From JAKPQD01 sp029572965 (GTDB lineage: Bacteria; Bacteroidota; Bacteroidia; Bacteroidales; DTGW01), in NCBI GenBank assembly GCA_035374585.1, contig DAOSPF010000012.1:1-63191 (forward strand): a stretch of 63,191 nucleotides of DNA. The letters run 5' to 3'. The first letter of the stretch is position 1. Each line of letters opens with the position of its first letter. Below are positions 18,035 to 26,925 of this stretch, one piece after another. The notes beneath the pieces were generated by a model. That model was not told the DNA's origin, searched no databases, and saw only the letters and a program-made list of their open reading frames with translations. The position numbers and the translations under genes are program-made.

Positions 18035-18229
18035 TTTTTTTGAAATATTAAAAAAATTCAGTTTGAGTTCTCTCGTCTGTTGTCAACAGCTTTGGTTTAT
18101 GAAGCGGGTCAGGAGTATGTATTTGTCCTCCATGGCGATGTTACTTGTGATGAAAATTATTGCAGATTTATACGCTTGTACTTCTTAAATCTGCCATGTT
18201 TCATAAGCGTTTTGGAGTGCTTAAATATT

Positions 18230-18529
18230 TCATAAAAAAGTCAGTCCAATTCGTTTGTTTAATCCTTTTTCAAAAATCCTTATCAAAGTAGATAATTGAA
18301 TATTCCCTTTGGCATTCTCTATCTTTGAGATATAGCTCTTTTTTGTTCCAGCTTTAATTGCTAATTGTTCTTGTGTCATTTTAGCTTCCCTTCTGGCTTC
18401 TTTCAGCATCTCACTAACAATAAACATTTGAGCTTGTTCTTCATATTTATTTCTGCTCTCTGTCCCGAGTTTTCCGTGTTCTAACTCAATCAACTCATCA
18501 AAATTCTTAATTTTACTATACTTTTCCAT
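18230..18529 (-). CDS. XRE-family antitoxin, HigA-like
   Basis: 99 residues. Residues about 35-90 form a Cro/C1-type helix-turn-helix (EARREAKMTQEQLAIKAGTKKSYISKIENAKGNIQLSTLIRIFE). It lies downstream of a RelE/HigB-type toxin, the reversed order typical of HigBA modules. It should neutralise the toxin and repress the shared promoter at the palindrome 18880-18897. It begins 12 bp after the toxin's present stop, and only two bases after the stop the toxin would have without its frameshift. Confidence 0.85.
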   Translation of the reverse strand: MEKYSKIKNFDELIELEHGKLGTESRNKYEEQAQMFIVSEMLKEARREAKMTQEQLAIKAGTKKSYISKIENAKGNIQLSTLIRIFEKGLNKRIGLTFL

Positions 18530-18531
18530 AA

Positions 18532-18871
18532 TTATAATTTTTTAAGTTGAAAATATTCTTCTTTTAATCGCATAGCTCTTTCTATCTCTTCTTTTGGAGT
18601 TTTTTGTGTCTTTTTTTTGAAATCCATTTAGCAAAATCACTAGTTGTCCTTTATCAAAACAACAAAAAATTCGATATATGTTTGATTGGTATTCAATTCT
18701 AATTTCAAATAATCCATCATATCCAGTTATTGGTGCAAGAAATTTTTCTGGAACTCTATCAACCTGTTTAATCAATTCAAGCACATATTGAACCTTAGCT
18801 TTAAGCTTAATATCTAAGTCTTTATAAAAGTTAATAAAATAATCTTTATGAAATATGATTTGCCTTGTCAT
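18532..18871 (-). pseudogene. HigB/RelE-superfamily toxin (Gp49-like) with C-terminal frameshift at an A8 run
   Basis: The present frame is 109 residues (18542-18871): IIFHKDYFINFYKDLDIK, then GLFEIRIEYQSNIYRIFCCF and ILLNGFQKK, a normal Gp49-like mRNA-interferase fold. After GFQKK the reading turns to basic nonsense (DTKNSKRRDRKSYAIKRR). One A fewer in the A8 run (18632-18639 region, T8 on the plus strand) restores KTQKTPKEEIERAMRLKEEY and ends at 18532, two bases before the antitoxin ATG. So the tail is lost by mutation or sequencing error, or is produced by slippage. Ribosome-dependent mRNA cleavage is the family role; activity here is uncertain. Confidence 0.8.
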
Positions 18872-18875
18872 GGAG

Positions 18876-18906
18876 CAAAGTTATCTTAAAAGATAACATA
18901 TTCAAA
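18876..18906 (-). promoter_or_regulatory. toxin-antitoxin promoter with 18-bp palindromic operator
   Basis: Minus strand: -33 TTTG (18903-18906), 19-bp spacer, -7 TAACTTTG (18876-18883). The perfect palindrome GTTATCTTAAAAGATAAC (18880-18897) covers the -7 box and spacer, the normal position for antitoxin autorepression. The toxin ATG at 18871 is only five bases past the -7 box, so the mRNA may be leaderless or nearly so. Confidence 0.75.
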
Positions 18907-18974
18907 ATAATAATAAAGTAGAAATCTTTGTTTTGGTTTTAAAATATGACAATAAGCAAGTCCCTTTCAAAATA

Positions 18975-19076
18975 CTAAATCTGCTTATAAAAAGCTCCTT
19001 TATAAGTGTCTACAATGGGGATATACTTGCTGCCTATTTTGATGCGGTCGTTTTCTATGCTTTCTATTTTTGGAAC
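18975..19076 (-). pseudogene. C-terminal remnant of a LytTR response regulator
   Basis: A 33-codon frame ending at TAG 18975-18977 reads VPKIESIENDRIKIGSKYIP followed by IVDTYKGAFYKQI. This matches the end of a LytTR DNA-binding domain (recognition segment then 'IPI..TYK..F'). There is no start, and a palindromic element abuts it on its 5' side, so it is a gene fragment. Confidence 0.45.
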
Positions 19077-19080
19077 TATC

Positions 19081-19111
19081 ACCCCTCTGAGGGTTAAACC
19101 TTTGGAGGGGT
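19081..19111. repeat. palindromic element / possible helicase terminator
   Basis: ACCCCTC (19081-19087) pairs with GAGGGGT (19105-19111) around an inner GGTTTAACC-like core on the minus strand. It lies 22 bp past the helicase stop, so it may terminate it. Similar GC-rich 'ACCCCTCCAAAGG' sequences are often dispersed repeats in Bacteroidota. Confidence 0.45.
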
Positions 19112-19133
19112 TTCAGAGTATAAAAAAGCAAAT

Positions 19134-20348
19134 CTATTTCTTCTTAAACCACCTTTTTTTAAAGAACTTCTTTTTAGGCTCAGCATGCTCCTCGTCAACA
19201 ACTTCTTCACCTGTCGAAAAGTGCTTTGGTACAGGGATTTTGAACACCTGCTTTTCCAGGAAGGTTTCTATCTGGCGAAATTTATGACGGTCAGCCCTGT
19301 TGACAAAAGTTAACGCCACTCCGGTAGTCTCGGCACGGGCAGTACGGCCTATGCGGTGAATGTAGTCTTCGGCATCTGGCGGTACATCGTAGTTGAGTAC
19401 CAACCCAATACCTGCAATATCTATACCACGGGCAACAACATCGGTGCCCACTAATATCTGCAACTTGCGGTTACGGAAATCAAGCAAAGCCTGTTCACGT
19501 TGTTTTTGCTCCAGGTCTGAGTGGATAGAAGCTACGTCAAATCCCAACTTTAGCAGTTCACGTTCGATGATTCTTACGGTATTCTTTTTAGAAGAAAAAA
19601 TAATGGCGTTGATGTTTTTCTTTTCCTTCAAAAGCTCTTTGATGAGGCCTATTTTGAAATGGTCTTCTACAAAATATGCAGCTTGCACAATACCTTCAGC
19701 AGGTTTTGAGATGGCAAGGCTAATCTGTTCCGGGGCATCGCCCATAATCTTCTTGGCCAGTGCCCTGATTTTTTCGGGCATAGTGGCCGAAAAAAGAAGT
19801 GTTTGCCTTTCTTTAGGCAAATAGCTTATAATTTGGACTATATCATCATGGAAGCCCATATCCAGCATACGGTCAGCTTCATCCAATATCAAATATTGAA
19901 CATTAGATGTATCAATATATCCCATAGCCAGGTGGGCTATAAGCCTACCTGGTGTTGCTATTACTATTTCTACCCCTTCGGTCAGGGCTTTTTTCTGGAT
20001 ATCCCACAGTACCCCTTCGCCACCGCCATAAACACTGATGGAGCTCAGTTGGCAAAAGTAGGTAAAAGCCTCTACCTGTTGGTCTATCTGCATGGCCAAC
20101 TCACGAGTAGGCACAATGATGAGGCATTTAAACGTATCTAAAGATGCTTTTTGCTCAACCAGTTTGTGGATTACTGGCAACAAATATGCCGCGGTTTTGC
20201 CTGTTCCTGTCTGGGCACAGGCTATAAGGTCTTTGCCACTAAGGATTACGGGTATTGCCTGTTCCTGGATAGGGGTTGGATTGTTAAAACCCATGGCATC
20301 GAGGCCTTGTTGCAAATCCGAAGTAAAATTAAAATCAATAAAATTCAA
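19134..20348 (-). CDS. DEAD-box RNA helicase, RhlE-like
   Basis: 404 residues. All core motifs are present: Q motif (GFNNPTPIQEQ), I (AQTGTGKT), Ia (PTRELA), TPGRL, II (DEAD), III (SAT), V (ARGIDI) and VI (HRIGRTAR). It unwinds RNA with ATP in the cytosol, probably in ribosome assembly or RNA turnover. A short Lys/Phe-rich tail (KKKFFKKRWFKKK) ends the protein, as in RhlE-type enzymes. A TAATTTTG -7 box at 20373-20380 is plausible. It appears monocistronic. Confidence 0.93.
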   Translation of the reverse strand: MNFIDFNFTSDLQQGLDAMGFNNPTPIQEQAIPVILSGKDLIACAQTGTGKTAAYLLPVIHKLVEQKASLDTFKCLIIVPTRELAMQIDQQVEAFTYFCQLSSISVYGGGEGVLWDIQKKALTEGVEIVIATPGRLIAHLAMGYIDTSNVQYLILDEADRMLDMGFHDDIVQIISYLPKERQTLLFSATMPEKIRALAKKIMGDAPEQISLAISKPAEGIVQAAYFVEDHFKIGLIKELLKEKKNINAIIFSSKKNTVRIIERELLKLGFDVASIHSDLEQKQREQALLDFRNRKLQILVGTDVVARGIDIAGIGLVLNYDVPPDAEDYIHRIGRTARAETTGVALTFVNRADRHKFRQIETFLEKQVFKIPVPKHFSTGEEVVDEEHAEPKKKFFKKRWFKKK

Positions 20349-20488
20349 TTTCTGCTTTTTAAATTAAAGCATCAAAATTACCTAATAATATTCAAAAACG
20401 CTAACATACTCAGAAATATATACATGCTGGCATTTATTCCAGTATGATGGTTTTAAATTACTTTTGTAAAGAATACAGATTTTTACCT

Positions 20489-20881
20489 ATGGAAAGCAAA
20501 TTAGTAAAAAGCTTTTTGAACGACCGTTTTGCAGAGCATGTCGGAATAAAGCTTGTTGAAATTGGCAATGGATACGCTTTGGCCGAACTGGCTTTGACTG
20601 AAAAACACCTCAATGGCCTGGATAAGATTCAGGGGGGAGTTATTTTTACCCTGGCAGATTATGCTTTTGGCCTTGCTTCCAATTCGCAAGGCTTTATTAC
20701 TTTGGGGCTCAATGTGAACATCTCATACTTCAAATCGCCCACAGGGAAAGTTATTAGGGCAGAAGCAAAAGAAATAAGTGCACAAAACAAGATATGTGGT
20801 TACCAGGTAAACGTTACAGACGAAGATGGCTCGCTGGTTGCCAGCTTCAATGGGCTGGGATACCGAAAAATACTGAACTGA
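20489..20881 (+). CDS. PaaI-family hotdog thioesterase
   Basis: 130 residues from ATG 20489 (MESKLVKSFLNDRFAEHVGI); the frame is open to 20444 but the extra 15 residues do not fit the family. The hotdog fold is shown by HLNGLDKIQGGVIFTLADYAFGLASNS, which contains the HxxxxxxxGG-type active-site region in modified form with Asp in the helix. It probably hydrolyses acyl- or aryl-acyl-CoA thioesters in the cytosol. The stop abuts the stop of the convergent DUF3820 gene with no intervening bases. Confidence 0.85.
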   Translation: MESKLVKSFLNDRFAEHVGIKLVEIGNGYALAELALTEKHLNGLDKIQGGVIFTLADYAFGLASNSQGFITLGLNVNISYFKSPTGKVIRAEAKEISAQNKICGYQVNVTDEDGSLVASFNGLGYRKILN

Positions 20882-21124
20882 TTATCTGTTCCGGCCTTGT
20901 TGAATAAGCGGCTTTAAAAGGTATTCCAAGCCATTGAGCTTTATCTCGTACATGGTTTGCAGCTGCATGCCAAGTTTCCCTTCAGGAAAACCTTTTTGTT
21001 TGAACCAAACCAGGTAAGGCTCGGGCAAATTGCAGAGCAATCGGCCGGCATACTTGCCATAGGGCATTTTGGTATTTACCAGCTCGAGCAACAATTGCGG
21101 GTTTACAGGGTTGATGTCTTGCAT
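20882..21124 (-). CDS. DUF3820 family protein
   Basis: 80 residues. The pattern MPYGKYAGRLLCNLPEPYLVWFKQKGFPEGKLG is the DUF3820 signature (K/M-P-[FY]GK-x-G, LP..YL.WF...GFP.G.LG). Function unknown; the family label 'quorum-sensing-regulated virulence factor' found in databases is not informative. It is convergent with the thioesterase gene. Confidence 0.85.
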   Translation of the reverse strand: MQDINPVNPQLLLELVNTKMPYGKYAGRLLCNLPEPYLVWFKQKGFPEGKLGMQLQTMYEIKLNGLEYLLKPLIQQGRNR

Positions 21125-21164
21125 AGCTCTAATTTTTGAGTGAAGATACCTTTTTTATGTGAAA

Positions 21165-21195
21165 CGAAAAGCTTTTTTCAAAAAAACGCTTTTCG
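21165..21195 (-). terminator. hairpin, probable terminator
   Basis: CGAAAAGC (21165-21172) pairs with GCTTTTCG (21188-21195) with T6/A7 extending the stem inward. It lies between two minus-strand genes and could end the DUF535 transcript. A short plus-strand stretch after it (to 21293) reads protein-like but has no start. Confidence 0.5.
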
Positions 21196-21300
21196 GTAAG
21201 CCTGGCCAATGGTGATTTGCATATTGTTGACGTTCATGATATCTCCTCTTATCAAGTCAAGAAGATTTTTGATACAGAAATGATAACCTAACAATAACAA

Positions 21301-21326
21301 ATGAGCGAAAATGAGCGAAAATGAGC
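21301..21326. repeat. short tandem repeat, 10-bp unit
   Basis: ATGAGCGAAA occurs twice in a row followed by ATGAGC, 2.6 copies, 17 bp past the DUF535 stop. Possible slippage product; no function evident. Confidence 0.7.
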
Positions 21327-21342
21327 TAATTTTTAAATCTGT

Positions 21343-22290
21343 TTAATTAAGAGTCTCAGCCAGCTTTGTAATTTGTTGCGAAAGATTGTCAAGCATTTCA
21401 TATCTTTTAATGTACATAGAGCGTTTGTGCGATTTTATATCCTGGATATTTTTACGGGTAGGCCTTAATGGAATTTCAAACCAGTCCTTGTTTATACTCC
21501 TTCCGCCAATTTCGTCCCAAAAATTATCATAATCAAAAGTAATGTTACGTTTCCAGGGGAAATTGACAGCATGTTTTTGATTGGATATGTGAATTGAATT
21601 GCCAATACCATAAATTGCACTAAACCCCATATTCCTTATTAATTCTTGTGCAGAATAAATGATTAATGAATTAGGGCGCAATCCATATAACGATTTTTGC
21701 ATTACCTTAAAGGCATCTTGAACAGCCTTGTTTTTATGGCCCTGGATACAACCAATTAAACATACCCATTGACCTTTCGTTTTTTCTTCAATTGAAAAAA
21801 CTACTGATGTAATTCTTCCTCCAAGCTTATCACACTCTAACCACAGAGCTAATTCGCCTTCTTTTCGGATAGCATAATTATAACCTAACTTTATAAATCC
21901 TTCATATTTATTATCAAATTTCAATTTAGCAACAACAATGCCATCTTTTTGAGTAAGAAATTGTCTGAATACATCTCCTTTGCTCTCTAAAAATCTATAG
22001 GTATCAAGGATTACATTTACTTTCCGTTCTTTATCCCATTTAATTGAAATGTATGGCCTGAATGGCTTGACATATAAACGACGACGATGTATAAAAACAT
22101 GCCTAAACTTAGATGATTTAAGAAAATTAAACCAAGCGTTTGCAAATCCCGGGTTTAAAAGAGTAAAATAAACAATCTTTAATTGTTGCTTTCTTATGTA
22201 TTTTTGAGGCTTACCTGAATATCCCTTTTTGGCAAACCTCCAACCAGTGATTAGTGCTGAAATAAATGGAGGGTTAATAAAAGTTTTCAT
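21343..22290 (-). CDS. DUF535 (VirK/YbjX-like) protein
   Basis: 315 residues. The layout matches DUF535: PFRPYISIKWDKERKVNVILDTYRFL, then SVVFSIEEKTKGQWVCLIGCIQGHK, and the C-terminal YGIGNSIHISNQKHAVNFPW and DYDNFWDEIGG. VirK/YbjX relatives in enterobacteria affect surface protein localisation and antimicrobial-peptide resistance, but the biochemical role is unknown. Monocistronic, with a long 5' region. Confidence 0.8.
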   Translation of the reverse strand: MKTFINPPFISALITGWRFAKKGYSGKPQKYIRKQQLKIVYFTLLNPGFANAWFNFLKSSKFRHVFIHRRRLYVKPFRPYISIKWDKERKVNVILDTYRFLESKGDVFRQFLTQKDGIVVAKLKFDNKYEGFIKLGYNYAIRKEGELALWLECDKLGGRITSVVFSIEEKTKGQWVCLIGCIQGHKNKAVQDAFKVMQKSLYGLRPNSLIIYSAQELIRNMGFSAIYGIGNSIHISNQKHAVNFPWKRNITFDYDNFWDEIGGRSINKDWFEIPLRPTRKNIQDIKSHKRSMYIKRYEMLDNLSQQITKLAETLN

Positions 22291-22669
22291 TAAAACGTTT
22301 AATATTAATTGTTTAACAAATCTTTAAAATGATAAAACGTAACCCTAAGACAGCTTAAATGTTACTCTCCCCCCAATTAGAGCAGAACACTTTTGAAGCA
22401 GATAAAGTCTTTATTTGGCTGTAAACTATTTGAGCCAGGCCGAAAGGCAGGGTAAGTTTTCAAAGCCAGACTTTTTTGGGTTTTTTGATAAAAAATACAA
22501 CTGAATACCAGACTGTTATATTTTTTTCATCGGATTCAGGTTAAAATTGAAAATAGCCTCAAGCTTTTGTTGGGGGCTATTTTCTTTTATTGTGGGGCTA
22601 TTTTGTTATAAATCTTGCATTTCTGTATTTTTTAGGTGATATTTGACATACCTAACCAAAAAAATAATT
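22291..22669 (+). other. intergenic region with one hairpin and a duplicated 11-mer
   Basis: No gene seen. GAAAATAGCC (22549-22558) pairs with GGCTATTTTC (22575-22584), a terminator-like hairpin on the plus strand. GGGGCTATTTT occurs twice, around 22573 and again at 22594, so the hairpin's right arm is partly duplicated. This lies directly in the leader of the hybrid kinase gene and could be an attenuator or an old transcript end. Confidence 0.45.
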
Positions 22670-25600
22670 ATGCCCGGCAAAAAAGAAAGACAAAACTCTT
22701 TTTTTCTTTTCCAAAAGATAACTGTTAAGGCTTTTCTTTTGTGTTTGACTTTTGTTTTAGAGGCTTATCCGATATTTGCCAATAAAAAATTTAACTTCAA
22801 ACATCTCACCATCGAAAATGGCCTTTCGCAAAGCTGGGTACGTTGTATTTTGCAAGACAAATATGGATTCATGTGGTTTGGCACCGACAACGGGCTCAAC
22901 AGGTATGATGGCTCCTCTTTTGTAGTTTACATGAATGACCCCGCCAATAGTAAATCTCTTTCGAATAGTCGGATTAATGCGTTGTACGAAGATAAAGACG
23001 GCAATATTTGGGTAGGTACACTCAATGGCTTAAACTTGTTTGACCGCAAAACCAACACTTTCAGTTGCGATCCAAGCTGGCCTTCTTCCAGGGTTACTTC
23101 TATAGCTGCAGACAAGCAAGAAAATTTATGGATTGGTACCCACTCCGGCTTGTATTTTTTAGACAAGCATACCCAAAAAGCTTCTTATTGTGCTTATGCC
23201 ACAGACAAAAACAAGGTGAATAATTTAGCCATCAACAAAGTATATGTGGACAAAGAGAACAACGTGTGGATTGCAACCATGAACGGCCTTAATGTCATTA
23301 AAAGCAAGACTAAACAAGTAATTTTTTATACGTCCGACAAAAACCGGCAAAATAGCCTGAGCCACAACGATGTGCGATGTTTGTTTGAAGACCGGCAAAG
23401 GCGTTTATGGTTAGGCACAGCCAAAGGCATTGATATTTTTACCAATGCTGCAGATGTCCCTGAAACTGCCCATTTAATCCATATACAAAATAATAGCAAC
23501 AAAAAAAGCCTGAACGAAGGGGCTGTACAGGTTATTTTTCAGGACAATAAAGGCCGCATACTTATAGGCATTGAAAACGGCGGATTGGATGTCCTTCACC
23601 CTCAAAACCTGGCAAATGGCAAATTTGAATTTGACCATCATGTCAATATCGCAGACGATGATAATAGCCTGAGCAACAATTCTATTTACTCCATATTTCA
23701 GGATAACCAAAACAGTATTTGGGTGGGGACCCACGGAGACGGGCTAAACATCTATAACCCATTGAACGAAAAGTTTGAACTGGTACAAAATTCAACAAAA
23801 ACATCACGGCTTATTATCAATAACCAGGTAAACGCCTTTGTTGAGGATGAAAAATACTTGTGGGTAGGAACAGAAGGCGGACTAAGTTGCTATGACAAAA
23901 AGACCCGTACCAGCCGTCACTTCGAACACAACCCGGCAAATAAAAAAACGTTGCGGGCCAATGCTGTACTTGCCTTACTTAAAGACAAATCAGGCCATTT
24001 GTTTATTGGCGGGATGGAAATGGGGCTGAGCCAATTTGATTTTGCATCGGGGCATTTCATTCATTATAAAGCCAACCCGTCAGATACCAATTCGCTCAGA
24101 AGCGACAACATATTTGCTTTGTACCAGGACTCTAAAGGAAGAATTTGGGCAGGACAAAATTGTGGGGGCCTTTCTTTGTTTGATTTTACAACGAAAAAGT
24201 TCAAAACATTTAGAAAAAACAAAGATGCAGATGATTGCATCAAAGCTATTGCCGAAACCCCTGACGGTAAATTATGGCTGATAAATGCCACCTCCATTGA
24301 ATGTTTCGACCCCGAAAGTGGGAGCTTTACAACATACACCAACAACCCTTCAGACCCTGAAAGCCTCAGCAGCAACTATGGTTTTTCTATTTTTACCGAT
24401 AGTAAAGGGGCACTGTGGGTTGGCACCGATGCAGGGTTAAACGTTTTTGATTATAAAACTAAGAAATTCAAAAAGAAATATACCATAAAAAACGGCCTGC
24501 CCGATAATGCTATTAAAAGTATCAATGAAGACAATTTTGGGAATCTATGGATTGGGACAGATAAAGGGCTTTCAAAATTTGTAAATGCAACAGAACAACC
24601 ATCAAACCCGAGGTTTATCAACTACAAAGTTCAGGATGGCCTTCAGGCAAACGAATTCAGGAAACGGGCCACATACAAAAATGCCCAAGGCAAGCTTTAT
24701 TTTGGCGGAATAAACGGGTTCAATGCATTTTATCCCGACAGCATTGCTGAAAACAAGGCTATTCCTAATGTTGTTATTACCGAATTGCTCATTTTTAACC
24801 AAAAAGTAAATGTTGGCGATGCTGATTCGGCACTAAAGGAAGATATTTCTATAGCAAAAGAGATTACTTTGTCATACAGACATTCTGTTTTTACGCTGAA
24901 ATTTGCCGCCCTGAACTTTATAGCCCCTGCCAAAAATCAATACGCTTACAAGATGGAAGGATTTGACAAAGAATGGAACATAGTGGGCAATAAAAATGAA
25001 GCTACTTATACTAATCTTTCTCCGGGCAAATATACATTTGTGGTTAAGGCCAGCAACAATGACGGTATATGGAACCAAAAAGGCCGCTCGCTGACCATCA
25101 CCATCTTGCCCCCTTGGTGGAAAACCTGGTGGTTTCAAACCTTGTTTTATCTTTTCATTGGTTTTATGATATTTGCCATTATCCAGTTTAGAACGGCCTT
25201 CTACAAAAAACAAAATGAGAAACTTGCACAAATGGTAAAAGAACGGACATTGGAACTGGAAGAAATAAATGTTAACCTGGAAGAAAAACAAGAAGAAATT
25301 AACGAGCAGAACGAAGAATTGCTTACCCAACGGGCACAACTCGAACATACCAACGAACTGTTAGTTGAACATCAGCTGCAAATAAGCCAGCAAAATGAAG
25401 AGCTGATGAGCCAACGCGATGCATTGGAAATAGCCAACAAAGAACTTGAAAAACAGAAAGCCAAAATACTGGAACAGAACATTGAACTTGACAAACACCG
25501 AAACGAACTTGAAAGCCTGGTCGAAATCAGGACTCAGCAACTAATCCAGGCTAAAGACAAAGCCGAAGAAGCTGACAGGCTAAAATCTTCGTTTTTGGCC

Positions 25601-26707
25601 AACCTATCGCATGAAATCAGGACTCCGCTCAACGCCATCATTGGTTTTTCCAACTTAGTTATTGATGGCATCGATACTCCGGAAGAAAAAGAAAATATCC
25701 GACAGATTATTTATAGCAGTAGCGAAAGCTTGTTAGGCCTAATTAATGATATCATTGATTTTTCAAAAATAGAATCAGGACATATTGATATTATCCTCAA
25801 AGAAGTACCATTGAAAAAAATAATGGCTGATATTCAAAGTATTTTTCAATTACAGCTTAAACGACAACAGATTGGCACTTCTCACAACATTGATTTTAGG
25901 GTAATTGCAAATGAGCAACTAAATGATATTTATCTCGAGACAGATGAGGTTCGCATAAAACAAATACTTTCTAACCTGATACACAATGCTATTAAGTTTA
26001 CCCTCAAAGGCTCTATTGAGGTGGGGTGTCATGTTTTAGGGGACAATGAAATTGTTGAGTTTTATGTAAAAGATACAGGAATTGGCATAAAAAAGGAAAA
26101 CCTGCAAATCATATTCGAACGTTTCAGGAAAATTGAGGATGACAAAACCCATCTCCATCGTGGTGCAGGGATTGGCCTTGCTATTACCCAACAGTTGGTC
26201 AGTTTACTTGGCGGACAAATCAGGGTTGAATCTGAACATGGCATTGGTACAACCTTTTACTTTACTATACCAGTCAAAAAAAATCCTGAGGGCAACCAAA
26301 CACAATCATCAAATGCCATTGCCGAAAACATTACCGATTTCAAAAACGTTAAAGTATTGGTTGCAGAAGATGATTTGGCTAACTATGCCTATATCGAGAG
26401 ACTGCTTTTACGTTTCAATATCAATGTTGTACATGCCCTCAATGGTACGCAGGCAATTTATCTTCTTACCAAAATACCCGATATAAAGCTTGTGCTAATG
26501 GATATTAAAATGCCCCTTCTTGATGGCATTCAGGCTTTGCACCAGATTAAAGAAAGAAAGATAGACATACCTGTTGTGGCCCAAACGGCCTATGCTTTGT
26601 CGCACGAGGTAGTAAAGCTCAAAGAAGAGGGTTTTGACGATTATATTGCCAAGCCCCTGAGCCTGGCAGACATCTCGAGGGTACTACATCGGTGGATAAA
26701 GATTTAA
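22670..26707 (+). CDS. hybrid two-component sensor with extracytoplasmic propellers, HTCS-like but without DNA-binding domain
   Basis: 1345 residues from ATG 22670. A signal/anchor helix (about 20-40) precedes two seven-bladed regulator propellers (about 45-690) with many LWIGT, IWVGT and GLNLFD repeats, then a Y_Y_Y domain (about 697-805), a transmembrane helix (about 813-840) and a long Gln/Glu-rich coiled coil (845-965). HisKA has His981 (NLSHEIRTPLNAI); HATPase_c has NLIHNAIKF and DTGIGI; a receiver domain (1225-1344, LVLMDIKMPLLDG) ends the protein. Classical HTCS regulators of polysaccharide loci end with an AraC HTH, which is absent. It converges on the SusCDE-like operon and is a plausible sensor for it. 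Confidence 0.9.
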   Translation: MPGKKERQNSFFLFQKITVKAFLLCLTFVLEAYPIFANKKFNFKHLTIENGLSQSWVRCILQDKYGFMWFGTDNGLNRYDGSSFVVYMNDPANSKSLSNSRINALYEDKDGNIWVGTLNGLNLFDRKTNTFSCDPSWPSSRVTSIAADKQENLWIGTHSGLYFLDKHTQKASYCAYATDKNKVNNLAINKVYVDKENNVWIATMNGLNVIKSKTKQVIFYTSDKNRQNSLSHNDVRCLFEDRQRRLWLGTAKGIDIFTNAADVPETAHLIHIQNNSNKKSLNEGAVQVIFQDNKGRILIGIENGGLDVLHPQNLANGKFEFDHHVNIADDDNSLSNNSIYSIFQDNQNSIWVGTHGDGLNIYNPLNEKFELVQNSTKTSRLIINNQVNAFVEDEKYLWVGTEGGLSCYDKKTRTSRHFEHNPANKKTLRANAVLALLKDKSGHLFIGGMEMGLSQFDFASGHFIHYKANPSDTNSLRSDNIFALYQDSKGRIWAGQNCGGLSLFDFTTKKFKTFRKNKDADDCIKAIAETPDGKLWLINATSIECFDPESGSFTTYTNNPSDPESLSSNYGFSIFTDSKGALWVGTDAGLNVFDYKTKKFKKKYTIKNGLPDNAIKSINEDNFGNLWIGTDKGLSKFVNATEQPSNPRFINYKVQDGLQANEFRKRATYKNAQGKLYFGGINGFNAFYPDSIAENKAIPNVVITELLIFNQKVNVGDADSALKEDISIAKEITLSYRHSVFTLKFAALNFIAPAKNQYAYKMEGFDKEWNIVGNKNEATYTNLSPGKYTFVVKASNNDGIWNQKGRSLTITILPPWWKTWWFQTLFYLFIGFMIFAIIQFRTAFYKKQNEKLAQMVKERTLELEEINVNLEEKQEEINEQNEELLTQRAQLEHTNELLVEHQLQISQQNEELMSQRDALEIANKELEKQKAKILEQNIELDKHRNELESLVEIRTQQLIQAKDKAEEADRLKSSFLANLSHEIRTPLNAIIGFSNLVIDGIDTPEEKENIRQIIYSSSESLLGLINDIIDFSKIESGHIDIILKEVPLKKIMADIQSIFQLQLKRQQIGTSHNIDFRVIANEQLNDIYLETDEVRIKQILSNLIHNAIKFTLKGSIEVGCHVLGDNEIVEFYVKDTGIGIKKENLQIIFERFRKIEDDKTHLHRGAGIGLAITQQLVSLLGGQIRVESEHGIGTTFYFTIPVKKNPEGNQTQSSNAIAENITDFKNVKVLVAEDDLANYAYIERLLLRFNINVVHALNGTQAIYLLTKIPDIKLVLMDIKMPLLDGIQALHQIKERKIDIPVVAQTAYALSHEVVKLKEEGFDDYIAKPLSLADISRVLHRWIKI

Positions 26708-26870
26708 GATGCATGTAAAAACATTATTAGCCAAATTACGGCCAATCTTGAATTTTTGTAACCTTCTTATGCCGGATTGTCGTTATAAATTATTGAATTA
26801 CAATTTTTTAATAGACTGAGCATTTTCTATCGCGTAATTTGGTTTTAAACAATTAGTTTTATAAATAAAA

Positions 26871-26899
26871 AGGCTGTGCAAATTATCTTTACACAGCCT
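26871..26899 (-). terminator. Rho-independent terminator of the SusC-SusD-SusE-like operon
   Basis: AGGCTGTG / CACAGCCT stem with a 13-base loop; on the minus strand it is followed by TTTTTATTTAT. It lies 27 bp past the SusE-like stop. Confidence 0.85.
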
Positions 26900-26925
26900 C
26901 GTAAAACAATTTTTAACAATAATTT

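Noticed and set aside
18083..18197. Protein-like trace on the minus strand (MADLRSTSV, then QAYKSAIIFITSNIAMEDKY after a frame change)
   Set aside because: Two short frames needing a frameshift, no recognised family; too weak to call a pseudogene, though it may be one.
21175..21293. Plus-strand frame reading SLANGDLHIVDVHDISSYQV to a TAA
   Set aside because: About 40 codons with no start codon, following a hairpin; could be a gene tail but nothing supports the rest.
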